Positions 11,795 to 23,373 of a stretch of DNA of 64,000 nucleotides are shown piece after piece. The stretch comes from Diphasiastrum complanatum (lineage: Eukaryota; Streptophyta; Lycopodiopsida; Lycopodiales; Lycopodiaceae). Under the pieces are notes generated by a model. The model did not search any database and was not told the DNA's origin. It saw only the letters and a program-made list of their open reading frames with translations. The stretch spans positions 48,000,510 through 48,064,509 of the forward strand of contig CM055095.1 in NCBI GenBank assembly GCA_029204225.1, given 5' to 3'. Both the position numbers and the translations under genes were made by a program. Each line of letters opens with the position of its first letter. Position 1 is the stretch's first letter.

Positions 11795-12905
11795 CTTCTT
11801 GATGACAATTTTATTTAAGCTAACACCTAACAATGTCCTGAACTTCTCAAACTTATTTTACTAAGTGGTTTAGTAAAGATATCATCAATCTGATTGTTGA
11901 TGTTGCAATACTTAGCTCAATCCCTCCATTGGGCACTTTCTCTCATATAAAGTGTTAGTCCATCTCTATGTGTTTTTGTCCATACATGGTAGACTAGATT
12001 TCTTGCAAGTTGAATGCAGCTTTGGTTATCACAATGTAACTATGTAGGTCCTACTTGAACAATCTACATATCATCAAGTAAGTGTCGTAACCAAATATCT
12101 TAACAGGTGGACCTGTTGTTGATCTTCAATCGCCTTTATTACCTGCCTAGTCAGAATCTGAATAACCCTGTAGCTGAAGGTCACCATCATCAATATATTC
12201 AATCCCATAGGTAAAAGTCCCTCTAACATATCGTAGGATCCTCTTGGCCTGCCTTCCAATGTGAGTCAATAGGTTTACTCATGAATTGACTTGCAATCAA
12301 CCAGTTGATAGTAGAGAGTCTCATCTACAAAGGAAGGACTATCAGCCTTTGATGGCTTGTTGCTTGCTGCATCCATGGCTTTTTTTGGATATTAAATCTC
12401 TTCAACATTTTCTGTGCATAGACAACGCTTCTTTTTTCAAACCTCAACTAAGGCAATAGTGCAACAAACCCAAATATTTCATCTAAAACTCACAAGGACT
12501 TTTCTTACCGTAAGCAATAAGTTTCTTATTGCTTGCTGTGATGAGTAAGTCATCCACATAGAGCACAACAACAACAAAGTCTTCACCTTCCTTGAAGACA
12601 TGCAAATTGCAATCAGACTGTCAATTCAGCTATACCAAGCCCTTGGCACTTGTTTGAGACCATGCAAGGCTTTTTTAACCCTACAAACCAGATGCTCTTT
12701 GCCTATTATCACAAACCCTTGCGGTTGCTCCATATAAATTTCCTCCTAAAATTGCCCATTGGGGAAAGCACTCATGACATCCATTTGATGAACATCCCAA
12801 TAAAAGTATGAGGCTAAGGCCAATATGGTTTTGATAGTTGTCAGGTGCGAATTTCTCGTCATAGTCTAGCCCCTCTTGTTGGGTGTAGCCTTTTGCCACC
12901 AACCT
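11795..12905 (-). pseudogene. Copia RT-RNase H remnant, minus strand
   Basis: Reading leftwards from 12902: VAKGYTQQEGLDYDEKFAP (N-terminal RT), NLYGATARVC from a shifted frame, then the catalytic YVDDLLITASNKK near 12560-12530, and RNase H ending with INNQIDDIFTKPLS near 11870. Its minus-strand 3' end has a purine run AAGAAGGGG followed by TGTTGAAG, which fits a polypurine tract and LTR start. Multiple stops and frame changes make it a pseudogene. It points opposite to LTR C and LTR D on either side. Confidence 0.8.
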
Positions 12906-12970
12906 CGTGTTAGGAATTAATGTTTATTAGCCTTTTGCCACCAACCTTGTGTTAGGAATTAATGTTTATT
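12887..12970 (+). repeat. 42-bp tandem duplication across an element junction
   Basis: Units 12887-12928 and 12929-12970 differ at only two positions. Each contains the tail end of the neighbouring Copia RT (AGCCTTTTGCCACCAACC) and the first ~20 bp of LTR D (TGTTAGGAATTAATG). The junction itself is therefore what was duplicated. Confidence 0.85.
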
Positions 12971-13368
12971 TGATACCCCTTAATGATAGTTTGGCCATGC
13001 CTACGTGCTATTATAGGGGCCATTACTATCTATAGTAAATTCGTTTTTTATTGCTTATGCATGTAGGTGGGCGCACTACTACTAGATTAGGACCTATGTA
13101 GTACTTAGAAATTCACCTTTGGTCTTTACTAAATATAGTTAGTATTTTTAGCAAGTAGCTTTTGCTCTTTTGCTATTTGCTTTAGGCTTTTAGCCTTTCA
13201 AATAGATTAGAGAAACTATATATGTAGCCCACAACAAGATTATTCCAATATGTTAGAGCTTTGCTCAATTCTCCTATAATCTGATTTCTCTTTAATCTCT
13301 ATGCTTGGTTGTGTGAGTGCTATTAGGACTAGTAACTCCATCTAGAATTTGTATCACAAATTCTGACA
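12950..13368 (+). repeat. LTR copy D (419 bp)
   Basis: Starts TGTTAGGAATT and ends AATTCTGACA, near-complementary termini. It carries the family block GGCCATGCCTACGTGCTAT near 12993. A primer-binding-site-like sequence follows, so this reads as a plus-strand 5' LTR. Confidence 0.75.
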
Positions 13369-13380
13369 TGGTAGTAGAGC
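13369..13380 (+). other. Primer-binding-site-like sequence of LTR D
   Basis: TGGTAGTAGAGC abuts the LTR D end. It differs at two positions from the initiator tRNA-Met complement TGGTATCAGAGC. Confidence 0.6.
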
Positions 13381-13743
13381 AAGCTATTTGGTAAGAGAAA
13401 AAAAGAAAGAAAGAAAATTTTTTATTAATGTCCATGAAATACCCTAAGGTACAAAAAGGACTAATAAACAGGTGCATGTCAAGTATGCACGGTGGGAGCA
13501 TGAAAGCTCTACCACCTAAAAGAAGCAAGACTACAAAAAAAAACAAGAAACAATAACTGGCATAAGTAGAGTCTATCATCATGGTACAATAGATGTCTCT
13601 CCGCCTGTAAAATAATGATGTATAGTATGTTGTGACCCTGTCACTGATCGAACTGTGGATCTCTGTCTATGAGTGGATGGTCGGTGTCGTCTCTGCTGCC
13701 GTGAAGCTGTAGACTGTGACCTGTGGGTTGGCTGTCTCTCTGA

Positions 13744-14467
13744 TCATCTACACTGTCTCTGCCGTCTATGTATGGGAGCATTTGGAATCTTAGCCTCTCC
13801 ATCAGAATCAATACTCTCCTGTCTTTGTCTCTGATAGGATAAATACTCCTGTATGCTCAGCTGTATCAAGGGGAGGGTGTCAGGGTCTAGCCTCGCCATA
13901 CACATCTCTCGGATCATCAGTGCAACACATCTGGGGTCCTCATACGATATCATGGTAGAGAGTGTGACTGGGTGATCTCGAAACAAGCAATAATATCTCC
14001 CTCGGATCTCATAGTAGGCTGGACATCTAAAGAGAAAATGAAACTCATCCTCTACATCATGTGTATCACACATACTACAAATCCGAGCATCTCTCGGAGT
14101 GCCACTATATCTGCCAGTTTCAATGGCTAGCTGATGAGAGGAAACCCGAAATTGACCCATCACTATCCGCAGTCTATGTGAGATACTGACCACCAGATAT
14201 TTGGGTACTATAGGATACCCAGTGAGATCCCGGGATAGAAAATGTGCCTGATAAAACTCAGTCTTCACCCCAGACGAACCCTGCCAAGTGATATGCCCTA
14301 TATAGGTGGCCTCGAACATACTTATGAGTCCCAGCTGGTAGGTCAGTAATATGAATACCCAATGTGGAGAGGAGACGGCAGGCTTGGGAATACCACGAGA
14401 AGGAGTGTCCCTTAGAATGTAAGTGCTGGGATGATGACAAAGCTGCTGCAGCATACTGTGTCTCCAC
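13744..14467 (-). pseudogene. Non-LTR (LINE-type) C-terminal zinc-binding tail, frameshifted
   Basis: The minus frame from about 14255 to 13744 reads HRLRIVMGQFRVSSHQLAIE, then GRYSGTPRDARICSMC and EDEFHFLFRCPAYYEIR. This is the R.SSH.L.IE.GR(Y/H)....R.C..C...EDE.HFL..CP.Y..R layout found C-terminal to many LINE-like reverse transcriptases. The Cys-Cys-His-Cys set is intact. Upstream coding sense (WYSQACRLLSTLGIHITDLP) continues in another frame at 14467-14258, so there is a frameshift near 14258. The open frame continuing to 14655 is probably out-of-frame sequence there. No reverse transcriptase core is present. It lies antisense between LTR D and a Copia gag start. Confidence 0.55.
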
Positions 14468-14788
14468 CCTGAAGATCCTCCAGTCGCTGTATGAATGTGA
14501 CAGTATGGAACAATGCCTCTAGCTGAATAGGGGGGACAGCGACGAACTCCGCAAGTATAATATGATGTGGTACAGAGAGCTCCGCCAAAGAGAGAGATTG
14601 TTTGCAGGGTTGCGAGAAGATTAATTGGACGAGCTGAAGCTACATGTGGAGTCAACGTTGTTAGGACAACGGGAATCTTCTAGGAGAAGATTGGAGGGAA
14701 GTTATTGGCTATCTATAGATTGATAATAGGTTGGAGATTGTTCGTTGTCTGCGTTTCAGGTTGATCACTGTCAGATCAGATCAGATCG

Positions 14789-15019
14789 CTGGTTTTCTGA
14801 CAGACCTGTTTGCTGGTTGTCTGACAGATCTGTTCCCTGGTTGTCTGACAGACCTGTTCGCTGGTTGTCTGACAGACCTGTTCGCTAGTTGTCTAACTTG
14901 CTGGTGGTCTGACAGAGTTGTTCACTAGTTGCTGACAGACCTGTTCCCTGGTTGTCTGACAGTTCTGTTCGCTGGTTGTCTGACAGACCTGTTCACTGGT
15001 TTTCTGATAGATTTGCTTG
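14789..15019 (+). repeat. About ten tandem 24-bp units in a retroelement leader
   Basis: The unit is close to CTGGTTGTCTGACAGACCTG followed by TTCG. It repeats head to tail with one shortened copy near 14885. The array ends 28 bp before a Copia gag start codon. Confidence 0.85.
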
Positions 15020-15047
15020 TTGTTGGAAGTTACTATAGATCAGTATT

Positions 15048-15269
15048 ATGGCAGGGTGGAATGATGCTGTGTTGCCGGAGTCTAGCAAGCTAGATGGAAC
15101 AAACTACAACATATGGAAGTTCAAGATGCAGAATATTCTCCAGGATAGAGAATATTGGAAAATCGTCACAGGTTTTGAGATACCTCCTACCACTGATAGG
15201 GAGTTATTTCTTTTTAAAAATTCCAATTTCAGTAATTGGAATTCTACTGATCCAAATCAAGATTGTTAA
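15048..15269 (+). pseudogene. Copia gag N-terminal fragment
   Basis: Starts MAGWNDAVLPESSKLDGTNY and continues NIWKFKMQNIL, the N-terminal gag signature of plant Copia elements (KLDGTNY.LWKF.M). The ATG is well placed after the leader repeat. The frame ends at TAA (15267-15269) after about 73 residues, and no capsid, zinc knuckle, protease or pol follows. It belongs in principle with LTR D (13369 primer site), 1.7 kb upstream. Confidence 0.8.
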
Positions 15270-17859
15270 GGTTAGAAGCATCTTATTGTAAGAAAATAAA
15301 ATGATCCAAATTTTTTGGGCAAAGGTGAAAAAGATGAAGTGCCAAAGATGTGAAAATACTTAAAATTGCAATAAATTGGAGGAAGACATGTTTGATCAAT
15401 GAGCTGTAAAGTGCTTTGATCTCTTTAAATAACAAAGAATAACAAGATTGCTAACCAACTAAATAGAATCTCTTTGACAAAACACAATATTCTCTTGTGT
15501 GGCCCAACTTTGACTTGCAAGATCTTGTGATCAAAGACTTCAACTGCTGATGAGCTTTAAACTGCGATATACTCGTCTAACTGAAAGGAGTATGAAGATC
15601 CACTGTGATTTTGAACAGATCTGGCAGATTAAAAGATGGAGCATTCTCAATTTGACTGAAGTTTGACTTTGCAGTAACACCACTGCTAAATAAGAAAAGG
15701 ATCTCTGTTATTATAGTCTATAGAGCAGTAGAAAACAAGTAAACTACATCTTTTGACCATATTTTTTATTTTGCAATAATTTTTCAAAGTGAAGTGTGAT
15801 TGGCATGCCTTTTGTCTCTATAGGTGCACCTTGAAACATTACTCCGATTTTGGCCAAAGCTGAAAATGTAGGAGTTTTGGAATTAGGATTCTGGAAAATG
15901 GTCAGATATGGTCTTTCCTTGATGCATGGAATCCAATGCAAACTGTCAGATTTGAATTCCAATCACTGTAGTGAAAGTTATGGCAGAAAATTCAAAGCAC
16001 TTTACAAGTGTCTCTAAAGAGGTGAGCACTAGAAAATCCAGCACAACGAGTCGATCAATCTCTAAAAAATGTAGCCTCCACGTTCGTCAGAGAGTGCTTT
16101 GACCAAGTCATGAACAAAAATCACAGAGATGGAATCATATATGAAGAATAGGCACTAAAAGATGAACAAGTATCATCTTCCAACTAACAATACTGAAAGA
16201 ACATCAAATATAGTCAAGGAAGATATGAAGAACATCAGTGATCCAAACAAAACATAAGTCACTAAATGAATGTCTCTGCTTTGTACATATAGTTTAATGA
16301 CATTAGCACTAGAACCCTAGCAGAGAAATTGAACAGGTCATGTGACATAAGCAGCTCTAACTGAAAATAGTACACCCCTCTAACAGACGCCCATCACCCT
16401 GTAAGTAAAAATAATTGCTACCATATATTAATCATTTGTCTTGTCCAGTAATTTGGTTCCTGGGCCCACTGTCAAATAAGCCCTAGATGCGCTTTGCCCA
16501 TAACTCTTGCCCAATAATGTACAAGTGTCCTTGAATCTCTAATCAATGTATCTATTTTAATTTCTCGCATCTACTGGTTCATTTTTAGGCCATCATTCTA
16601 TGCTGGTAGCCGGGCTGGTTCTAAGTCTGTGTATGTTATGTGAATGTATGTCATGAAGCATGGTGGAATGTGATTTGTTTCAATTCTTGGAGGCATCCTT
16701 CCATCTTAAATCTTGTCATAGCATAGGATGCCACCAACCATACACAGGCGCTGCTAGACCATCCATCCATCCATCCACCCATCTATCCACTCCTACAAGA
16801 GTACAATTCAGCTCTTAGAACCTGGAAGTGCTTGGTGAATCAGAATACCCCACAGTAAGGGAAAATATTATCGGTAAAGTAAAATAGAACATTTGTACCA
16901 AAGCTTCATAATATATAGCGAAATGAAGTTGATCTGATTAAAGGTCAGGCAAGAGCTGCAAGAGTTCATATTCAACTAAAATGGTACAATTGACTGGTCC
17001 AAGGATCATGACAGAAGCCAGCACCAATTAGGTCACTGTACGGGATGTAGTTTTCTGGAAATGAGGTGGTATTTGCTTGTACCCTAGTGAATATGCTGCA
17101 AGACAAAACATGTGTTTTGCTTTTAGTCAGATAGATTGTTAACTGAGTGTCCAGCAGAGATATCTGATTCAGATTCTCTTGTGGAACTGGAGATTAATGT
17201 CAGTAGCATACGCATGGAGAGCAATGTTTAAGTAACCTGAATGCATGTAAAGTCAGATGTAGGATTTTTAATACCATCAGTGGTGATTAGAATTCTTATC
17301 AGTAGTGCCAATATCAATAAGACAGATAGCACATACATGAAGGTTTTTTTTTCTCACCAGTGATTGGAGCTGAAATGTAAGCCATAAAGACCTGAGATAG
17401 CAATAGATGCAGTTGCACATTCCCAACCACATAAAAAGTTTGTATATTTTAGCCTGAAAAGAGACGTCAATCTAGTTCATAATTCCACATATTGTCATAC
17501 GCACTTTTCCAGATTATTTGACAGCAATAAGTTCACATTAGAGCAACTAGTCTGATCATGTGACAAAATCTCATGATAAATGTGTCTAAGATGCAAGTCT
17601 GCACGGCTACTCCTTGTAAAGGACATCAAAGTGGTTAATTCCTTCTCTAAACTATCATAGAACTTAACTACTCTGAATAATTCAGTACTCTACTCCCTAG
17701 AAGGCTCTCAGTCTTATATTTTTGTGCACCAGCTTATTCTATAGCAAATTGACTTTTGAGGAGCTTTACCTATGATTATTTTCAAATCACCTATTGTAAG
17801 TTTTAGACGGCAATCAACAACTCATCTGTTTAATGCTGGCATTTGGATCATCTTTGCAG
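15270..17859. other. Unrecognised AT-rich sequence upstream of transporter exons
   Basis: I see no gene, LTR or domain in this 2.6 kb. It includes a short degenerate (ATCC)n run at about 16757-16795. The part nearest 17860 must be intron if the transporter is expressed, because exon sequence begins there with a clear splice acceptor. Confidence 0.5.
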
Positions 17860-20800
17860 GTGGCACATTTGCTTTATACTCTCTTATTTGTAGACATGCA
17901 AAAGTTAATGCTCTCCCTAATCAGCATCCAACAGATGAGCAACTAACTACCTATAGCCGAAGAACGATGGCAGAGAAGTCTAGGGCTGCAAAAATAAAAA
18001 AAGTGCTGGAAAAAAATACAGCTGTTCAAAAGATTTTAATGTTACTAGTACTTTTGGGAACTGGTATGGTGATTGGGGATGGTATTCTAACGCCAGCTAT
18101 TTCGGGTATCTTATCAATCTTTTTAGTGATACAATTGTCAAAAACTGTTGCTCTGCATCCTTTAGATTTGTTTAACCCTAAAAAGAAGTAAGCTTGTGCT
18201 TGTTTCTCTTTGAAATCTTATTATACCCATGACTCTTTGTTACTTTAAACTTCAAGAAGATTCAGTACTGTGTTACTTTGAATAGCCTTGTTTTGATCAA
18301 TTGACAGCTTGTGCTTGTGCATGCAGTGCTTTCATCGATGAATGGACTCAAAGTTGTTCACCCATCTCTGTCACAAGGTATGGTCTAATCAGGATGGGTT
18401 GCTTTCTCAGTTGTCTCTCTGTGTTGATATTGAGATATTTTTGGAAAGGTTATTAATGTGGAGGCGATGATAGGATAGAGTTGGATCTGCTTAGATAATG
18501 GCTTGTCCTTTTTTCTTATCCATGTTGTAAGAATGATTCCAGTCAGCTTCTGATGTTTCAGGTGTCAGGGTGTTGTTGGCATCGATTATTCTGGTTATTC
18601 TTTTCAGCATGCAACGTTTTGGTACCGGCAGGGTGGCTTACTTTTTCGCTCCAGTAATCCTTTTGTGGTTCCTCACAATTGGCTGCTTGGGTCTCTATAA
18701 CATAATCAAGCATCAACCAACAATTTTTCGAGCACTTTCTCCAGTTCACATCTATCGTTTTCTTAGGCGCAAACATTCAAAGGGCTGGATAGCACTTGGT
18801 GGGATTGTCCTTTCTATAACAGGTAGAAAGTTTAGCGACGTTCTCATTAAGCAAGTGGTAACTCTCTTGCTTGGATGGCACATATGTTTAGTTCTTTTTT
18901 CAGCGTTTATGTTGAGCAGATTATAGCTTGAAGAGTACCACACTAATTGATTAGCAAAAACTACAGGAGCTGAAGCACTATTCGCAGACTTGGCACATTT
19001 CTCTGTCGCATCGATTCAGGTAACCACTTCTCTAATGCTGAGCATCAAGCAACACAAAGAGTATCCAATAGTATTGTGGATGTGTACTCGATTCTGGGTG
19101 TTGAAGACATAGATTGCTCAAATGTCATAGATGATATTGTCATTTTGGGTGCAGGCAGCATTTGCTCTGATTGTCTTTCCTTGTCTAATATCAGCATACA
19201 TAGGCCAAGCTGCCTTTCTTATGAAGTTTCCTGATCAGGTGGATGAGACATTTTTTAACTCTATTCCAGGCAAGCCAAGCGACTATTCATCTCATATTAT
19301 TTACGGTTTCCATTATGGTGCTGCTATTGATTTCATTGATATTTCAATTCTTATCCCTTGATATCCTATAATTCTATTGTGATTTGATGGAACTTTGCAG
19401 GTCCCGTTTTTTGGCCTACGTTTGTTCTTTCATCAGTGTCTGCAATCATTGCAAGTCAAGCAACAATCTCAGCAACGTTCTCTATCATCAAGCAATTAGT
19501 GGCCCTTGGATTTTTTCCTCCTGTTAAGATAGTACACACATCAAAGTGGATTTTAGGACAGATCTACATACCTGACATCAATTGGATCTTGATGGTTCTA
19601 TGCCTCTTGATCACAGCTGGATTTAGAGAGACAACTCAAATCGGCAATGCCTACGGTAATGGTTACAGGTGGTATGCAAATTTATCAATAACATTTCTGT
19701 CCATTAATATAGGACTCACGTATCATATTTCTACAGGTAATTGAAGCTTATGCAGTAGACTTGGAATATCTGATCCTTACTATAGCTACAAATTAATATG
19801 GGATGGTCTGCTTGTACAGGCATCGCTGTGATTGGCGTCATGCTTGTTACAACATTGCTTCTGACACTGATTATGCTTTTCATCTGGCAAACCAAGTTGG
19901 CACTTGTGGTCCTATTTCTCACAGTATTCGGATCGGTAGAACTAGTATATTTCTCATCTGTACTGTTCAAGGTGAAGAGTGGTGGCTGGGTTCCTCTAGC
20001 AATAACAACTATACTGGTTACAGTTATGTACGTTTGGCATTATGGCTCGGTCAAGAAGTATGACTTTGAAATGCAGAACAAAGTGTCTCTGGGCTGGATT
20101 ATGGGTTTGGGCCCCAGTCTTGGGCTAGTTCGTGTTCCTGGAATTGGACTATTCTACACGGATCTTGCACATGGAGTTCCATCAATTTTTTCTCGTTTTA
20201 TCACTCATCTTCCTGCTTTCCATAGGGTTCTTGTATTTGTTTGTGTCAAGTATCTCCCAGTTCGAATTGTTCCACAGGATGAGAGATTCTTGTTTCGATG
20301 GATAGGTCCAAAAAGTTATATGATGTTCCGATGTGCTGTGAGGTATGGCTATAGAGATTTGCACAGGAAAGATGACAACTTTGAGCAACTGTTAATTGAA
20401 AGCCTTTCTGCATTCATCCGTTCCGAGTCATTGGAAGATGTCCAGGGTCAGCCAACATATATGAGCTCCTCCGAGGGAGCACTCTCAATTTCTGGAGCTG
20501 TGCACTTCCAAATGGGTCCACCATCACTAGGACAACTACCCAGCCTACGAGCATCACATATGTTGATGGCATCTACTTCAGAGAACTCTCTTTTATCAGA
20601 GATGTCTCATGAGATAATAAGATCCCATGAGAATGAGATCAGTCAAGCTTCCATGCCCTCAACAGAGGATATACTGACGGAGGATTACCTTGAGCTTCTA
20701 ATGGAAGCAAAGGAACAAGGAATTGTTCACATAATTGGAAACACTCTTATTGTAGCACGGGATGGTTCAAGCTTCCTGAAGAGGTTGACCATTAATTATG

Positions 20801-20895
20801 CCCATGCCTGGTTAAGGAACTTGTCAAGAGATAGTGCCCTTTATCACATACCACATGAAAGTCTTTTCAGTGTGGGCATGTTATACAAGGTGTGA
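17860..20895 (+). CDS. HAK/KUP/KT potassium transporter, 5' exons not in window
   Basis: Seven exons can be read with consistent phases: 17860-18105, 18327-18377, 18562-18822, 18967-19019, 19155-19269, 19401-19655 and 19820-20895 (TGA). Together they encode about 685 residues. Signatures in order are [126 protein letters not shown]-like [21 protein letters not shown] and the family C-terminus [13 protein letters not shown]. The family moves K+ into cells or between compartments by proton symport. Members are usually 700-850 residues. Missing is the N-terminus with the first two membrane helices and the VVYGDIGTSPLY-type motif, so the 5' exons lie far upstream beyond the repeats or are lost. 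No internal stop is seen. The intron after 19269 is a GC-AG intron; all other introns are GT-AG. Confidence 0.9.
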
Positions 20896-23040
20896 AAACT
20901 GCTTGTTCCAGCAGTTCCATTTTTGGATCGATGAATTGAAAAAGTGCTTGCTTTTGTACATTGAAGTAGTACAGTCCAAGCTACGGTTTCATGAGGGCTT
21001 GCATTCTTATCATGGTCTAAGGGGGCGAGTACCTACTAGCTATTTCCTGCTAGCCTGGATCTGGCCTTGCCAAAAAACTGGAGACATTTCCACCTTAGAA
21101 GTATGTATGACAAATGTACAAACCTTTGCAATGTGAGTGCGTGTTTTCACAAGATCAATATCACGAGTGGAAAAAGTCATTGCGGGGCAGGAACTCCTGG
21201 GCAGTACCATCATAAACAGTGATCACAAATGTTCTATTACTTATGTTAAAAAGCCTATGCAATTTGGTTGGCCTATGGAGGAAATCTGTGGGTTTGAAAT
21301 ACCTACTGGTTTTGGCCCTTTGTAAAGTATGAGCATATCCACTTTAAATTTAAATCGCTAGGTTCTCGTGTAGGTTTTTTGATTGTAGGTTTTTATTGTA
21401 CTCTAGGTCCTTGTGTAGGTTTTTTGATTGTAATACAATACTTTAAGAGAGTAGGGAATATTAGCTGCAAGCAAGAGTAATCTGACAATAGTAACTAGAA
21501 AAGAAGTTTGATCATTAATACATTTTTGAGTATTTTTTCTCCATACAATATACTGCATATACTAATGCACAAATGTAGGCTGAGAGCAAGCCGTAAGTAT
21601 GTCGACAGAACAGCAAGTGGGGTTCAAGCTAGCATCAACGTGGCAGAATTTCTGCTTACCCAACACGCCCCATTGTCCTTGACAAATACGAAGATTGGTT
21701 GAATGCAAACAATTTGTGAAACTCTAGTGTTTATATTGTAGGTAACTTGAAGCTAAATGGCCAGCATTGCCTTATCCCACTTTAATGTATATATGCAAAT
21801 CTTGCAAATTTTACAAGTAATCTTTCGACAAGAAAATGAAATTGGACTTTGTGTTGCACTTTGAAATTCATATAGCTTAACAATAAGATTACAAGGGATC
21901 CAAGATCTCACATGAACTTACTGAAATGCACTCAATTTTGAAGGCTTGTTAATCATTTTGAATAGAGATGACATGAGATCAACAAAAAAATACGGGTGTA
22001 CAACTAGAAATCCTCGAGATCAAATACCAAAACGTTGGTGCTATGAAGTTCAACACATGAAAAACTTAAACAGGATTGGACATGAGGTTAGAACCCATTC
22101 GATGAAGTTCAAACAAAGGCCCTAGCTCATTAGGCTTTTAGAAGGAAAAAACGCAGCTAATTAAAGAAATTTGGTTTTAGCCAAGCAAACCACTTATGGA
22201 GGCTTGCAACCATAGTGTACTTAAAGCATAATATCACAAATGTGCTCAACACAAGAACTACAACCAATCAGAGATACAATTGTATGCTCCCTTGAAAATA
22301 TTTGTTGATATGGTGGACAACTTACATATTTGCCAAATTAGGTCTTGATCAAAGGTAGAAGACAAATTGTCTCCAAACGAGCAACTCTTTAATAGCAGGT
22401 TTTGAAAAGTTCTAATTTTGAGGAGCAAGAAGATGTAATTTTATGATTTTCCGCTCTTTTCTTTTTCAAAACAATAGAATTTTCAAAAGTCTCATCAAGT
22501 AATTTGCAACATGGGCATAATTGTATCTTGGACAAATGATCATGTAGTCTTAAGTAGTGGTGAATGCACAATCAGTTTGTAGACAAAATTGCGAATATGA
22601 AATTTTTTTGTTTATTATTGAACCCTTCTCTTCATATTGATGATACTATCCAATGGCTTAGCTTGGCATCTAAAGTTTCTTTGACCCTAGGTTTAGGCCC
22701 CCTTCGGAGTAAAATGCATTATTGATGAGAGCAAGGCATACTCCATTCAATGCTAAATGTTGTCAGTTTTATTTTTTGTCTTTTTTATTATGTTTTAAGT
22801 AGGAAAGCAACAGTCCAAGTGTTGGTAATCAAATATGCAAGGGTAGATGGGGCTTTCCAAGAATTGACGTGTGGGATGGCTTCTCTCCCAACCCCTCTTT
22901 TTCTAGATGTCAGTTTGATAAGACCATCTTTGTGATTTCCAAGGTAGAGATTCTAGAATTCTAAAATAGAATCAAATTCTTATTTTGCTGGTGAGTGTAC
23001 TACTCTAGTGTGTAGAGCAATATATGGTTGTGATATCAAA
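20896..23040. other. Transporter 3' region and unrecognised sequence
   Basis: The first few hundred bases are likely 3' untranslated sequence. A direct repeat GTGTAGGTTTTTTGATTGTA occurs at about 21368 and 21413. After about 21500 nothing recognisable is seen on either strand. Confidence 0.4.
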
Positions 23041-23043
23041 ACA

Positions 23044-23092
23044 AGAAGAAGAAGAAGAAGAAGAAGCAGAAGAGGAAGAGGAAGAAGAAGCT
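23044..23092 (+). repeat. (AAG)n / GA-rich microsatellite
   Basis: A run of AAG trinucleotides that degenerates into GAGGAAGAGGAAG. Simple sequence. Confidence 0.85.
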
Positions 23093-23373
23093 AGTTCTTT
23101 AAAAAAAATTGGGGCCCTCTACATTGAAAAGGGTTTTGACATTCTGTGAGTAAATTTTTTGCGAGTTTTGAGAGTTTCTTCTACCTATGATCCCACAAAA
23201 TGGTAACACATGGTGTGCTACTCTTTTTATGCCACTACATGATTTTTGAAGGTTTGATGCATACTTAAAAACTTACCCATCAGATTTTAAATAGGTCCAT
23301 CACAAAATACTTTGTTACTTTATAAATATAGGTTTACTTTTATTTTTAAAAAAAATGCTATTGAAGTTGTAAA

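Noticed and set aside
14259-14655. N-terminal part of the 303-codon minus-strand open frame as a genuine protein
   Set aside because: Recognisable coding sense over 14258-14467 is in a different frame, so this part is probably open by chance after a frameshift.
19798-20063. Overlapping frames inside the transporter's last exon
   Set aside because: The exon clearly starts at 19820 after CAG; other frames are shadows of it.
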